Of a stretch of 30,336 nt of DNA, positions 1 through 7,542 are shown piece after piece. Each line of letters begins with the position of its first letter. Position 1 is the first letter of the stretch. The translations under genes and the position numbers were made by a program. This stretch comes from a virus: positions 1 through 30,336 of IMG/VR virus record IMGVR_UViG_3300046460_000432, one strand, 5' to 3'. A model generated the notes under the pieces. It was not told the origin of the DNA. It saw nothing but the letters and a program-made list of their open reading frames with translations, and did no database searches.

Positions 1-441
1 CAGATGCTGATCGGTTATCGCGAAACCCAGCGGGAGAACGGTTACGACGGTCAGTTCCTGTTCCCGTCCCGCAATGGCAAGGCGTTGAGCGAGGGTCAGG
101 CGTGCGCAGTATTCACGCGGCTGGGGCTGGGCGAGTGGACCAGCCACGACCTGCGGAAGGTGGCCCGTACCGGCTGGGCCGACATCGGCATCGACCACCT
201 GATCGGTGAGCTGTTGATCAACCACGCCATGGGCCACAACGTGAAGGTGTACATCCAGTCGGACGTGATGAGCCGCAAGCGTGAGGCCTTGGATCGGTGG
301 TGCGCCTATCTAGATGCAAAGGGTTTCAAGCGCATCCACACCTTGACCGGCCTTAGATCGGGAGATTCTGGTAATCAGCTACAGCCCACGGACGACGTGG
401 CTTTGAGTGCTATTCCAAAAACAACCATAGGCGAGGTTTAA
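1..441 (+). CDS. Tyrosine recombinase (phage integrase), C-terminal part
   Basis: This is the catalytic C-terminal part of a tyrosine site-specific recombinase; the reading frame is open from base 1, so the gene begins upstream of the window. Counting from the Met at base 4, the visible active-site elements are HDLRK (His48, Arg51), the downstream NHAMGH segment (His74/His77) and the likely nucleophile Tyr83 in KVYIQSD. About 60 residues follow the Tyr, and the last 35 or so look low in conservation. The family cuts and rejoins attachment sites during prophage integration and excision. It sits directly before late-control genes, 2 bp from the next ORF, rather than beside an attachment site. 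It may therefore be a second or relocated integrase. The family is clear; its role as the integrase of this prophage is inference. Confidence 0.85.
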   Translation, partial: QMLIGYRETQRENGYDGQFLFPSRNGKALSEGQACAVFTRLGLGEWTSHDLRKVARTGWADIGIDHLIGELLINHAMGHNVKVYIQSDVMSRKREALDRWCAYLDAKGFKRIHTLTGLRSGDSGNQLQPTDDVALSAIPKTTIGEV

Positions 442-443
442 AA

Positions 444-758
444 ATGATGAAAAAGCAGCATGGACCTGCCCTTGTGCGCAGTTTGATCCCGATGACCGAA
501 TGCCCGTCATGCGCCGGAAAGGGGGTAATCAAGGGAATGTTCCATGAACTCGACTGCATTGGCTGTCATTCATCCGGCTTCGTTCATGCCCAGACCATGG
601 AGCCGCTGTTGATCGAAGACCTGGTGGTCCAGCTTGGTCGATTGGTTCGTCGGGAGCGCAGTCAATTGGTCGACAAGAACCCAGCACGCTGCATCGTTGA
701 TGAATACCAGCAGAACAATAGCCGCGGTGCAGGCCGGTCGACTTACAAGGGGGATTGA
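444..758 (+). CDS. Small zinc-finger protein of the late-control region
   Basis: A 104-residue protein with a treble-type cysteine cluster near the N-terminus: CPSC, then about 15 residues, then CIGC. Gly-rich spacing resembles half of a DnaJ-type zinc finger. The rest is a helical, charged region with no motif I recognise. The start is ATG 444, two bases after the integrase stop, with GAGG just upstream; a second ATG follows at once at 447. It lies 3 bp before the next gene, so the two are probably co-transcribed. In lambdoid phages, small Zn-binding proteins of the nin region often precede the late antiterminator; the same place here suggests a nucleic-acid-related role. Function unknown. 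Confidence 0.7.
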   Translation: MMKKQHGPALVRSLIPMTECPSCAGKGVIKGMFHELDCIGCHSSGFVHAQTMEPLLIEDLVVQLGRLVRRERSQLVDKNPARCIVDEYQQNNSRGAGRSTYKGD

Positions 759-761
759 GTC

Positions 762-1325
762 ATGGGCATCTATAAAGACGTGATGAGCACGCTGGTCCGG
801 GTACTGGCCGCCGACAACATCGACAACAGCACGAAGCAATCCTGGCAGAAGCTGATCGACGCTGACGTTCGCTCGGGCGGTACCGGCAGTTCGCTCTCGG
901 TGCGCGATAAGTTCGATTACGACTGCTGCCTTTATGCGCTCCTGCATCGTCAGCTTGAGCCGGCACAGTGGGATGTTCTGGTTGCGAAGTACTCCACGCA
1001 TAAGGCCAACAAGGTTGCCGCCATCGGCCGTCTGGTGACCCGTATGGTTTCCCCAGCACCGCAACTGTTCATATATAAGGCGCTCACTGCGTGGGCCATT
1101 CCTAAACTGAAGGGTGTCCAGAACGGCAAGCGCTCCACCGACATGATCGTCCTGCCGGCCGAGTTCTACGACATGAACACCTGGGATTTGGAGGGTAAGC
1201 CAGAGTCGACACGCCGGCGCTGGAAGACGGGCATCGCAAAGCGCCTCGAGTCGTTGGAAGAGGCAGCAGTCATCCATGCGACCGAGATATTCGAACGGGA
1301 AGAAATCTTCATTGATGCCGCTTGA
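762..1325 (+). CDS. Conserved phage protein in the position of a late antiterminator (Q-like)
   Basis: A 187-residue basic/acidic mixed protein with no transmembrane segment or signal peptide. A conserved-looking core runs from SVRDKFDYDCCLYALL (about residues 46-61) through KYSTHKANKVAAIG to a helical C-terminus. ATG 762 is preceded by a good ribosome site (GGGGGA, about 8 bp upstream). Its stop codon lies inside a strong candidate promoter (1322-1350) followed by an intrinsic terminator at 1394. That is exactly the arrangement of lambda Q, pR' and tR', so I infer a late-transcription antitermination role. I do not recognise a Q-family sequence motif in it, so the function rests on context only. 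Confidence 0.6.
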   Translation: MGIYKDVMSTLVRVLAADNIDNSTKQSWQKLIDADVRSGGTGSSLSVRDKFDYDCCLYALLHRQLEPAQWDVLVAKYSTHKANKVAAIGRLVTRMVSPAPQLFIYKALTAWAIPKLKGVQNGKRSTDMIVLPAEFYDMNTWDLEGKPESTRRRWKTGIAKRLESLEEAAVIHATEIFEREEIFIDAA

Positions 1326-1350
1326 CGTAATGGCGGAATGATCGTAATTT
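1322..1350 (+). promoter_or_regulatory. Candidate late promoter (pR'-like)
   Basis: TTGACG at 1322-1327, a 17-bp spacer, then TAATTT at 1345-1350. This is close to the sigma70 consensus, and it overlaps the stop codon of the preceding Q-position gene. Transcription would start near 1357 and meet the terminator at 1394-1423, giving a leader of roughly 65 nt. A second, weaker candidate (TTGGCA 1349-1354, 19-bp spacer, TATTAT 1374-1379) lies just downstream. Confidence 0.55.
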
Positions 1351-1393
1351 GGCACCATCATGTCGATCTTGCGTATTATGAGAGACGACTTCA

Positions 1394-1423
1394 AAAGCCC
1401 GACTGCTGAGTCGGGCTTTCTTT
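1394..1423 (+). terminator. Intrinsic terminator (tR'-like)
   Basis: Perfect 11-bp stem AAAGCCCGACT / AGTCGGGCTTT (1394-1404 with 1409-1419), loop GCTG, followed by CTTT. It would stop transcripts from the promoter at 1322-1350 unless RNA polymerase is modified. Confidence 0.85.
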
Positions 1424-1448
1424 AAATGGAAGAATTTCAGAGATACGA

Positions 1449-1592
1449 ATGGACATTTCTAGCCATCCAGACAACTGCCAGTGCGAAGCTTGTGACGAGC
1501 TAGAGTATCGGGAAGAGCTTTGCGCCGATTGTGAGCGTCCTGCGACAGCGCTTCGCGATGGTGACTATGTTTGCGACGAATGCCTTACTTAG
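1449..1592 (+). CDS. 47-residue Cys-rich (zinc-ribbon-like) mini-protein
   Basis: A short ORF between two strong terminators encodes a 47-residue acidic protein with seven cysteines in pairs: CQCEAC (residues 10-15), CADC (25-28) and CDEC (42-45). The paired CxxC spacing and the high Asp/Glu content look like a genuine small zinc-binding protein rather than chance; no function is known to me. ATG 1449 is the only convincing start, with a weak purine-rich stretch upstream. Being between terminators, it would be expressed only when late transcription reads through. Confidence 0.55.
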   Translation: MDISSHPDNCQCEACDELEYREELCADCERPATALRDGDYVCDECLT

Positions 1593-1611
1593 ATCAAGAG
1601 AATTCCTAGAC

Positions 1612-1638
1612 AAGCCCTGCCACTGAGCAGGGCTTTTC
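1612..1638 (+). terminator. Intrinsic terminator
   Basis: 9-bp perfect stem AAGCCCTGC / GCAGGGCTT (1612-1620 with 1627-1635), 6-nt loop, followed by TTC and T-rich sequence. Confidence 0.8.
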
Positions 1639-1725
1639 TGTCTATGCGCTGTTGAAAAGGCGTTCACCCTCGTCAGCTTCATGTCCCGTAACGCAAGTCC
1701 GAATCGAACCAGCAATAAATTCAAG

Positions 1726-1752
1726 GCCTCGGCATTTTTGCCGGGGCTTTTT
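1726..1752 (+). terminator. Intrinsic terminator before the lysis genes
   Basis: Stem GCCTCGGC / GCCGGGGC (1726-1733 with 1740-1747, one T-G pair), loop ATTTTT, then TTTTT. It is the third terminator in about 360 bp between the candidate late promoter and the holin. The stretch 1593-1840 holds these two terminators and no other gene I can support. Confidence 0.7.
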
Positions 1753-1840
1753 CGTTTTCGGTTCCACCACACCCATCGCTCCGAGCTGGGAGTGCTGCTG
1801 GAGCCGGATCTATTTCGCTCCCCGAAAGGGAGGATTTCGG

Positions 1841-2170
1841 ATGCCAAACATGCCCGACAAACCAGATACTTGGCTTATCGCGGTGGCCTGGCTCAGCCAG
1901 CATGCCCCGATGTTCTATGCCGCGACGCTGTCGTGTTGGATTGCCTTCCTCCGCGTCATTTACGGCGGTGGAGGGCGGCGGCAGGCCCTGTTGGAATCCT
2001 GCTTGTGCGGCGCGATCACAGCTGGGGCCTTCCCACTGCTCGAATACTTCAACCTCCCATCAAGTCTGGCAGCAGCCCTCGGCGCCGTCATTGGCACTCT
2101 GGGGGTGAAGAAGGTGGCCGCACTGGCCGACCGATTCACTGACTTCAAGTTGCCCAAGCGGCAGGAGTGA
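1841..2170 (+). CDS. Class I holin (lambda S-like family)
   Basis: A 109-residue membrane protein that would form the inner-membrane lesion releasing endolysin. Three hydrophobic segments are visible, at about residues 21-39, 50-68 and 74-94, followed by a charged tail ending KLPKRQE. The length and three-segment layout fit the lambda S / Phage_holin_3_1 type. ATG 1841 has an excellent ribosome site (GGGAGGA at 1828-1834). The frame is open further upstream, but that extension crosses a terminator and has no ribosome site. The N-terminus MPNMPDKPD has a second Met at codon 4, recalling the dual start of lambda S. The next gene begins 3 bp downstream. The endolysin is about 26 kb away at the other end of the prophage. 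Confidence 0.8.
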   Translation: MPNMPDKPDTWLIAVAWLSQHAPMFYAATLSCWIAFLRVIYGGGGRRQALLESCLCGAITAGAFPLLEYFNLPSSLAAALGAVIGTLGVKKVAALADRFTDFKLPKRQE

Positions 2171-2173
2171 TCC

Positions 2174-2368
2174 ATGCAACTCATCGACAACTGGAAACAA
2201 GCGCTGACCATGACCAGTGTTCAGGCAGGCGGCGCTATTGCAGTTCTGGGTGTGGCCGAGCAGCTGATGCCATCGCTACAGGCAGTGCTGCCACCGGTGG
2301 CCTATGGCGTGCTGGGCCTCCTGGTGATGATCGCCCGGGTCGTGCTGCAACCGAAGCTGACCAAGTAG
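2174..2368 (+). CDS. Second small holin-like membrane protein
   Basis: A 64-residue protein with a short polar N-terminus, an Ala/Gly-rich hydrophobic stretch (about residues 17-31) and a stronger membrane segment (about 38-58), then the basic tail QPKLTK. It is directly downstream of the holin with a 3-bp gap, and has its own ribosome site (AGGAG at 2165-2169 approximately). Size, topology and position suit a second holin or antiholin of the kind often paired with class I holins in Pseudomonas prophages. Whether it promotes or delays lysis cannot be told from sequence. Confidence 0.65.
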   Translation: MQLIDNWKQALTMTSVQAGGAIAVLGVAEQLMPSLQAVLPPVAYGVLGLLVMIARVVLQPKLTK

Positions 2369-2378
2369 GTGGCTGGTG

Positions 2379-2567
2379 ATGGTGTGCACTGGATGCGCCG
2401 CCCGGCGTGAATGGATTAAGAAGTGGAGTGCAGTTGCATATGAGCGGGCAAGCGATCTCCTATCTCGCCGAGATACTGAGCGAACAGAAGAAGCAGACAG
2501 CGATCCTCGAACGGATGGCAGAGCAACAGACCCTGCTGATCCAAACGATGGCCGAGGACGAGCCTGA
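2379..2567 (+). CDS. Small phage protein with N-terminal CxxC, overlaps the next gene
   Basis: A 62-residue ORF beginning MVCTGCAARREWIKKW, preceded by AGGTGG 8 bp upstream of ATG 2379 (GTG 2376 is an alternative start). The CxxC followed by a basic, Trp-rich helix and AYERA looks like a real phage protein start. After about residue 30 the sequence becomes a low-complexity Asp/Arg/Thr-rich stretch that overlaps the next gene in another frame, so only the N-terminal half may be constrained. Function unknown. Confidence 0.45.
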   Translation: MVCTGCAARREWIKKWSAVAYERASDLLSRRDTERTEEADSDPRTDGRATDPADPNDGRGRA

Positions 2568-2619
2568 AGACTCTGATGCACCGCCCCTCACCTACATGGA
2601 TGGCACACCATGCCGCTGA
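2440..2619 (+). CDS. Small coiled-coil phage protein
   Basis: A 59-residue acidic protein: a helical segment ISYLAEILSEQKKQTAILE, then a second helix rich in Gln/Met, ending with an acidic linker and YMDGTPCR. Such Gln/Glu-rich short coiled-coil proteins are common just before the HNH gene in Pseudomonas phages. The start is taken as ATG 2440 (GGAG 11 bp upstream); GTG 2428 and ATG 2407 are in frame as alternatives. It overlaps the preceding ORF by 128 bp in a different frame and the HNH gene by 10 bp. Function unknown. Confidence 0.55.
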   Translation: MSGQAISYLAEILSEQKKQTAILERMAEQQTLLIQTMAEDEPEDSDAPPLTYMDGTPCR

Positions 2620-2984
2620 GGCCGCAGAAGCCGTGCAACGCCCAGGGTTGCAACACACTCACGCGCAACCCTCGCTACTGTGATGAACATGCTCACCTGC
2701 TGAAGAGTACGGCCCGGGCCAAGCCTCGGGAGAGCAGCACCAAGCGACACTACAACTACAAGTGGCAGCAGGCCCGGGCCGGCTTCCTCGCGAAGCATCC
2801 GCTCTGTCTTCATTGCTCGGCGCGTGGGTTGGTGGTTGTGGCCACCGATGTCGACCACATCATCCCTCACAAGAACGACATGGCCCTGTTCTGGGACAAG
2901 ACCAACTGGCAGAGCCTGTGCGGACCGTGCCACTCGGCCAAGACGGCCGCCGAAGACGGCGGATTCGGCAATGCGAGGCGCTGA
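2610..2984 (+). CDS. HNH endonuclease (packaging-associated)
   Basis: A 124-residue HNH nuclease. The core is DVDHIIPH (Asp82-His83), Asn99 in TNW and His108 in CGPCH, with structural zinc cysteines C66xxC69 and C104xxC107. A second small Cys/His cluster (C9, C14, C24, H27) sits at the N-terminus. In HK97-like phages an HNH protein encoded beside the terminase (HK97 gp74) is needed for terminase to cut cos ends. Its place just before the small terminase matches that role here. It overlaps the preceding gene by 10 bp. The nuclease call is firm; the packaging role follows from family and context. Confidence 0.9.
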   Translation: MPLRPQKPCNAQGCNTLTRNPRYCDEHAHLLKSTARAKPRESSTKRHYNYKWQQARAGFLAKHPLCLHCSARGLVVVATDVDHIIPHKNDMALFWDKTNWQSLCGPCHSAKTAAEDGGFGNARR

Positions 2985-3143
2985 AAGCAGAAAAACCCCG
3001 GAAAAACAGTGAAATTTGACCAAATGAGAGCGATTCGCGCTCATGGGGAGGGGGAGGGGCGAAAGTCTGGGCCTTTTGGCTTCTAGACCGCGCCCTCAGT
3101 CTTTTTCTTACACCCGCGAAATTAAAAGTTCAGGAGTTGCGCG
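2985..3143 (+). other. Candidate cos region
   Basis: A 159-bp gap between the HNH and small terminase genes. It contains an imperfect inverted repeat (ATGAGAGCG at 3024-3032, CGCGCTCAT at 3036-3044) immediately followed by a G-rich run with three G-blocks (3045-3059). Phages with HNH + P27 small terminase + this type of large terminase are usually cos-packaged, with cos next to these genes. The exact nicking positions cannot be read from sequence alone. The ribosome site for the terminase gene (CAGGAG) lies at the right end. Confidence 0.4.
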
Positions 3144-3632
3144 ATGGGAGGCACCGCCACGGTCGCCGGCCGTGGTCGCAAACCCAAGCCGACGGCCAAG
3201 AAAGAGTTGGCCGGGAACCCCGGCAAGCGGGCTCTGAACAAATCCGAGCCCAAGTTTTCCGAGATCACCAAAGACATCGATCCGCCGGAATGGATGAGCG
3301 AGCTTGCCGCCACGATGTGGAAGATGGTCGTGCCGGAACTGCTGCGTGAACACGTTATCGCGCTCACCGATCTGCACAACGTTGAAGCTTTCTGTACGGC
3401 CTACAGCAAGTGGCGGATGGCTGAAAAATCCGTACAGGATTTCGGGATCGTCGTTCAGTCATCGCAGGGCAGCCCTATGAAAAACCCTGCGCTCACCGCT
3501 GCCAACGAAGCAATGCGTCAGATGGTGACCTTTGGATCGATGCTCGGGCTTGATCCGGCCAGCCGTACGCGACTGATCGGAGGCAACAAGCAGCGCACAA
3601 CCAATGAATTCGCCAACCTACTGAGTTCCTGA
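3144..3632 (+). CDS. terS: Terminase small subunit, P27 family
   Basis: A 162-residue DNA-recognition subunit of the packaging motor. The N-terminus has the basic, Gly/Pro/Lys-rich opening typical of P27-family subunits (GRKPKP, then LAGNPGKR), followed by an all-helical body with the [11 protein letters not shown] helix. The C-terminus has the family ending with [10 protein letters not shown] (about residues 132-141). ATG 3144 has CAGGAG about 8 bp upstream. The stop codon overlaps the ATG of the large subunit (ATGA), indicating translational coupling. The length is normal for the family. Confidence 0.9.
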   Translation: MGGTATVAGRGRKPKPTAKKELAGNPGKRALNKSEPKFSEITKDIDPPEWMSELAATMWKMVVPELLREHVIALTDLHNVEAFCTAYSKWRMAEKSVQDFGIVVQSSQGSPMKNPALTAANEAMRQMVTFGSMLGLDPASRTRLIGGNKQRTTNEFANLLSS

Positions 3633-5356
3633 TGACCAAATCCCTGCACGCCAATGTCGACAAGGCAATGGCTTGGGGGCGGTCATTGCTGCGCGGAAAG
3701 GTGCCAGCCTGCCGATACATCCATCAGGCAGTGCAGCGCCACTTCGACGACCTGGCTGCGAGCAGAAAGCGCGGCTTCAAGTTCAAGTTCGACGCGGTCA
3801 AGGCTGAGAAAAAGCTACGTCTGATCCAGCTGCTACCGCACACGAAAGGCGAGTGGGCGTTCAAGCGTCAGCTAATCAGCCTAGAGTCGTGGCAGCTATT
3901 TGGCCTGGCAGTCACCTTTGGTTGGGTAAAGAAGAAGGGCGGCCACCGCCGTTTCCGTGAAAGCTACTGGGAAGTGCCGCGCAAAAACGGCAAATCAGTA
4001 GTCGCAGGTGGTGTCGGTATCAGCATGTTTGTCGCGGATGGTGAGTTCGGTGCCGAGGTGTACGCCGGCGCGACCACAGAGAAGCAGGCGTGGGAGGTTT
4101 TCAGGCCAGCGAAACTGATGGTCAGCAAGTCGCCGATGCTAATCGAGGCGGCCGGCATCGAGGTCAACGCCTCGAACATGAACATCCCTTCCGACTTCAG
4201 CCGCTTCGAGCCGCTGATTGGAAACCCAGGCGATGGTGCGTCACCCAGCTGCGCCATCGTCGACGAATACCACGAACATCCGACATCGGCTCAGTACGAC
4301 ACCATGCTCACCGGTATGGGCGCACGACGGCAGCCGCTGATGTTTATCATCACCACCGCCGGCGCCGATATCGAAGGTCCGTGTTACGACAAGCGCCGCC
4401 AAGTCGTTGAGATGCTGGCGGGAACGGTCCCTGACGAAGAGTTGTTCGGCTGGATCTGGACGCTGGACGAGGGTGATGACTGGACCGACCCGAAGATGCT
4501 GGCCAAGGCGAACCCCAACCACGGGGTTTCGGTGTTCCAAGAGTATTTGGAGAGCCAGCAAGCCAGAGCAATACGCTCAGCGCGCTTCGCGAACACGTTC
4601 AAAACGAAGCACCTGAACCTCTGGGTGAGCGCGAAATCCGGCTTCTACAACATGGAGAGCTGGAAATCCTGCGAAGACACCACGCTCACCCTTGATCAAT
4701 TCGAGGGGCAGGAGTGGATCGGCTCATTCGACTTGGCTCGCAAGCTCGACATGAACTCCAGGGCTCGTCTGTTTTGGCGTGTCATCGACGGCAAAGTTCA
4801 CTATTACAGCGTGGCTCCAAAGTTTTGGGTGCCGGAAGATACGGCCTTCAACAGCGACAACAAGCGCATGGCGGAGCGGTTCCAAGCATGGATCAATTCT
4901 CGTCATCTGGACGTGACTGATGGTGCCGAGATCGATTACCGAGAAATCTTGGAAGACACCAAGGAAGCCAATCACCAGGCACCGATTCGCGAATGCCCTA
5001 TCGACCCTTTCGGCGCGACGGGGCTGATGCACGACTTAGATGACGAGGGCTTCAACCCGATCACGATCACCCAGAACTACACCAACATGTCGGACCCAAT
5101 GAAAGAGCTTGAGGCCGCCATTGAGTCCGGGCGCTTTCACCATGACGGCAACCCGATCATGACCTGGTGTATCGGCAACGTGATCGGCAAAAACCTGCCA
5201 GGCAATGACGATGTCGTCCGCCCGATCAAGCAGGGCGACGACAACAAGATAGATGGCGCGGTCGCGCTGATCATGGCCATTGGCAGGGTTCTGATAAATG
5301 TGAAACAGCCAGACACCAGCGGCTTCTACGAAAACCCAATCATGGTAGGCATTTAA
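3632..5356 (+). CDS. terL: Terminase large subunit (packaging ATPase/nuclease)
   Basis: A 574-residue motor protein that pumps DNA into the procapsid and cuts the concatemer. Walker A is PRKNGKS (residues 116-122) and Walker B is AIVDEY with Asp211-Glu212. A C-terminal RNase H-fold nuclease is indicated by the [10 protein letters not shown] stretch near residue 365 and later acidic residues. Size and motif order match the HK97-type large terminase. It is coupled to the small subunit by a 4-bp overlap and to the portal gene by ATG/TAA sharing of a base at 5356. No lesions were seen. Confidence 0.95.
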   Translation: MTKSLHANVDKAMAWGRSLLRGKVPACRYIHQAVQRHFDDLAASRKRGFKFKFDAVKAEKKLRLIQLLPHTKGEWAFKRQLISLESWQLFGLAVTFGWVKKKGGHRRFRESYWEVPRKNGKSVVAGGVGISMFVADGEFGAEVYAGATTEKQAWEVFRPAKLMVSKSPMLIEAAGIEVNASNMNIPSDFSRFEPLIGNPGDGASPSCAIVDEYHEHPTSAQYDTMLTGMGARRQPLMFIITTAGADIEGPCYDKRRQVVEMLAGTVPDEELFGWIWTLDEGDDWTDPKMLAKANPNHGVSVFQEYLESQQARAIRSARFANTFKTKHLNLWVSAKSGFYNMESWKSCEDTTLTLDQFEGQEWIGSFDLARKLDMNSRARLFWRVIDGKVHYYSVAPKFWVPEDTAFNSDNKRMAERFQAWINSRHLDVTDGAEIDYREILEDTKEANHQAPIRECPIDPFGATGLMHDLDDEGFNPITITQNYTNMSDPMKELEAAIESGRFHHDGNPIMTWCIGNVIGKNLPGNDDVVRPIKQGDDNKIDGAVALIMAIGRVLINVKQPDTSGFYENPIMVGI

Positions 5357-6654
5357 TGGCGCGCGATAAGAAACCCGGGCGGGTTCGATCTGCCCTCCAG
5401 AATTGGCTAGGCGTGCCGGTTGGGCTCAATAACGATTCTTTCTGGCAGGAGTGGTTTGGAACATCAGCCAGCGGGCAGGTCGTTACGGTAGATAAGGCAC
5501 TTCAGTTGTCCGCTGTCTGGTCCTGCGTGCGTCTTCTGTCCGAGACTGTGTCGACGCTCCCTCTCAGGCTGTACGAGCGACGTGCAGATGGCGGCCGCAT
5601 CGCCGCAACGAACCACCCGCTTTACGAAATATTGACCAAGCGGCCCAACGCGGAGATGACTCCTGGCAGATTTATGCTGATGGTCGTTGCGAGCATCTGT
5701 TTGCGGGGAAACGCATTCGTTGAAAAAAAGCGCGTAGGTAGTCGAATTGTCGCGCTCGACCCATTGCTGCCCCAGTACATGACCGTCAAGCGTCTCGATA
5801 CGGGCCGGCTGGAATACAAGTACACCACCAAGGGGCAGAGCCGGGTAATACCCGAAGCCGACCTCATGCATATCCGTGGCTTCGGTCTTGATGGTGTGTG
5901 CGGCATGCTGCCTGTTTCAACTGGCAAGGAGATTTTTGGCGCCGCGATATCCGCCGAGGAGGCCGCGGCGAAGGTTTTTGCCCAAGGCATGCAGGCCTCA
6001 GGAATTTTGAGCAGTGATACCGCGCTCAAGCCTGAGCAGCGTGAACAGCTAAGGGCAAGCCTGCAGGCTTTCATGGGCTCGAAGAACGCCGGCAAGATCA
6101 TGGTGGCCGAAGCGGGGTTGAAGTATCAGGGAATCACGATGAATCCTGAGGCGGCCCAGATGCTGGAGTCGCGATCGTACGGCATCGAAGAGGTCTGCCG
6201 CTGGTTCCGCGTCCCGCCATTTATGGTCGGGCACATGGACAAGCAGAGCAGCTGGGCCTCCAGTACTGAGGGGCAAAATCTTCAGTTCCTGACCAATTGC
6301 CTGCGCCCGCTTCTTGAAAACATTGAGCAAGAAATCATTCGTTGTTTGCTGGATCGGGACGATCGGTACTTCGCTGAGTTTGCCGTCGAGGGTTTGCTAC
6401 GGGCTGACAGCCAGGGCCGAGCCAACTATTACAACATCTGCCTGCAGAATGGATGGATGAGCCGGAACGAAGTTCGAAAGCTTGAAAACCTCCCGCCTAT
6501 CCCAGGTGGCGACGTTTACACCGTGCAGTCGAACCTACTCCCGATTGAACAGCTTGGCCAAGGAAAGGACGGTGGCGAGCAAGTACGTGCCGCGCTATCA
6601 GCTTGGCTTCTACCGAATGAAATAAGCCGGGCCCCCGGCAGTTCTGGAGACTGA
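5356..6654 (+). CDS. Portal protein, HK97 family
   Basis: A 432-residue protein forming the dodecameric ring through which DNA enters and leaves the head. Family features are the N-terminal ALQLSAVWSCVRLLSETVS helix region (about residues 47-65), a central alpha/beta domain, and the C-terminal stretch RVPPFMVGHMDKQSSWAS followed by the TNCLRPLLENIEQEI helix. The ATG overlaps the stop codon of the large terminase. The length is typical of HK97 gp3 relatives. The next gene starts 3 bp downstream. Confidence 0.95.
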   Translation: MARDKKPGRVRSALQNWLGVPVGLNNDSFWQEWFGTSASGQVVTVDKALQLSAVWSCVRLLSETVSTLPLRLYERRADGGRIAATNHPLYEILTKRPNAEMTPGRFMLMVVASICLRGNAFVEKKRVGSRIVALDPLLPQYMTVKRLDTGRLEYKYTTKGQSRVIPEADLMHIRGFGLDGVCGMLPVSTGKEIFGAAISAEEAAAKVFAQGMQASGILSSDTALKPEQREQLRASLQAFMGSKNAGKIMVAEAGLKYQGITMNPEAAQMLESRSYGIEEVCRWFRVPPFMVGHMDKQSSWASSTEGQNLQFLTNCLRPLLENIEQEIIRCLLDRDDRYFAEFAVEGLLRADSQGRANYYNICLQNGWMSRNEVRKLENLPPIPGGDVYTVQSNLLPIEQLGQGKDGGEQVRAALSAWLLPNEISRAPGSSGD

Positions 6655-6657
6655 TTC

Positions 6658-7530
6658 ATGACAATTCGAAGCCTTCCGGCAGCGCCGGCGGGTCGTCCCT
6701 GCGCGGGCGTCTCCTTTGATCTCATGCCTCAGGCCATGGAGCGTTGGAACGCGGACATCCAAGCCGCCTCGGAAGATGACAAAAACACGATTTCAATACT
6801 GGACGCGATCGGCTTTGACCCATGGTCAGGCGAGGGCGTGACCGCAAAGCGTATCTCTGCCGCATTGCGCGGCATGGCCGGCGCTGATGTGACGGTGAAC
6901 GTGAACTCCCCCGGCGGCGACATGTTTGAAGGGTTGGCTATTTACAACATCCTCCGCGAATACAAAGGCCATGTGACGATCAAGGTTCTGGGTCTTGCGG
7001 CATCCGCGGCGTCAATCATTGCTATGGCCGGTGACGAAATTCAGGTGGCTCGATCGGGCTTCTTGATGGTGCACAACGGATGGACCATCGCCGCCGGTAA
7101 CCGTCACCAGTTCCGAGAAGTGGCCGACATGATGGAGCCCTTCGACGCAGCCATGGGCGATATCTACTCCGCCCGCACCGGTGGTGATCTGAAAGCAATG
7201 CAAAAGCTGATGGACGCCGAGACGTGGATTGGCGGGTCTGCTGCAGTTGAGCAGGGCTTCGCTGATTCACTTCTCGACTCCGACTCCATCAAAGAAGGAA
7301 CGAAGGCCCAAGTGGGCCTGATCGCCGCCCGGAAGCTGGATCTGATTCTCGCCAAGCAGGGCATGCCCCGCAGCGAGCGTCGATCACTCATTCAAGAAAT
7401 CAAGTCCGGCACGCCTTGCGCTGCCGAACCCGGTACGCAAGACGCTGCCGACAACCTGGCCAATCTGGCCGAACCAATCGCCGAACTGGAACGAGCACTC
7501 TCTCGGTTCTCGGCAGCCGCTACCAATTAA
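6658..7530 (+). CDS. Prohead protease, ClpP-like (S14 type)
   Basis: A 290-residue protease that would trim the capsid scaffold domain during maturation. The ClpP fold is shown by VNSPGGDMFEG (about residues 82-92), the nucleophile in LAASAASI (Ser116) and MVHNGW (His139). An acidic residue in MGDIY (Asp168) is the probable third triad member. The 75-residue C-terminal tail is polar and low in conservation. ATG 6658 has CTGGAG about 9 bp upstream and follows the portal stop by 3 bp. Many HK97-like phages use an unrelated U35 protease; this one uses the ClpP-type replacement. It is 12 bp from the capsid gene. Confidence 0.93.
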   Translation: MTIRSLPAAPAGRPCAGVSFDLMPQAMERWNADIQAASEDDKNTISILDAIGFDPWSGEGVTAKRISAALRGMAGADVTVNVNSPGGDMFEGLAIYNILREYKGHVTIKVLGLAASAASIIAMAGDEIQVARSGFLMVHNGWTIAAGNRHQFREVADMMEPFDAAMGDIYSARTGGDLKAMQKLMDAETWIGGSAAVEQGFADSLLDSDSIKEGTKAQVGLIAARKLDLILAKQGMPRSERRSLIQEIKSGTPCAAEPGTQDAADNLANLAEPIAELERALSRFSAAATN

Positions 7531-7542
7531 GGAAAACGAACC

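Noticed and set aside
570-1394. Long reverse-strand ORF (274 codons)
   Set aside because: It lies antisense to two well-supported forward genes and has no recognisable domain; high-GC third positions often create such frames.
1680-1725. TTCGATT-like T-loop on the reverse strand, possible tRNA
   Set aside because: The flanking bases do not form a T-stem and no anticodon or acceptor arms can be drawn, so it is not a tRNA.
1652-1840. N-terminal extension of the holin frame
   Set aside because: It would run through a strong terminator and has no ribosome site; ATG 1841 has an excellent one.
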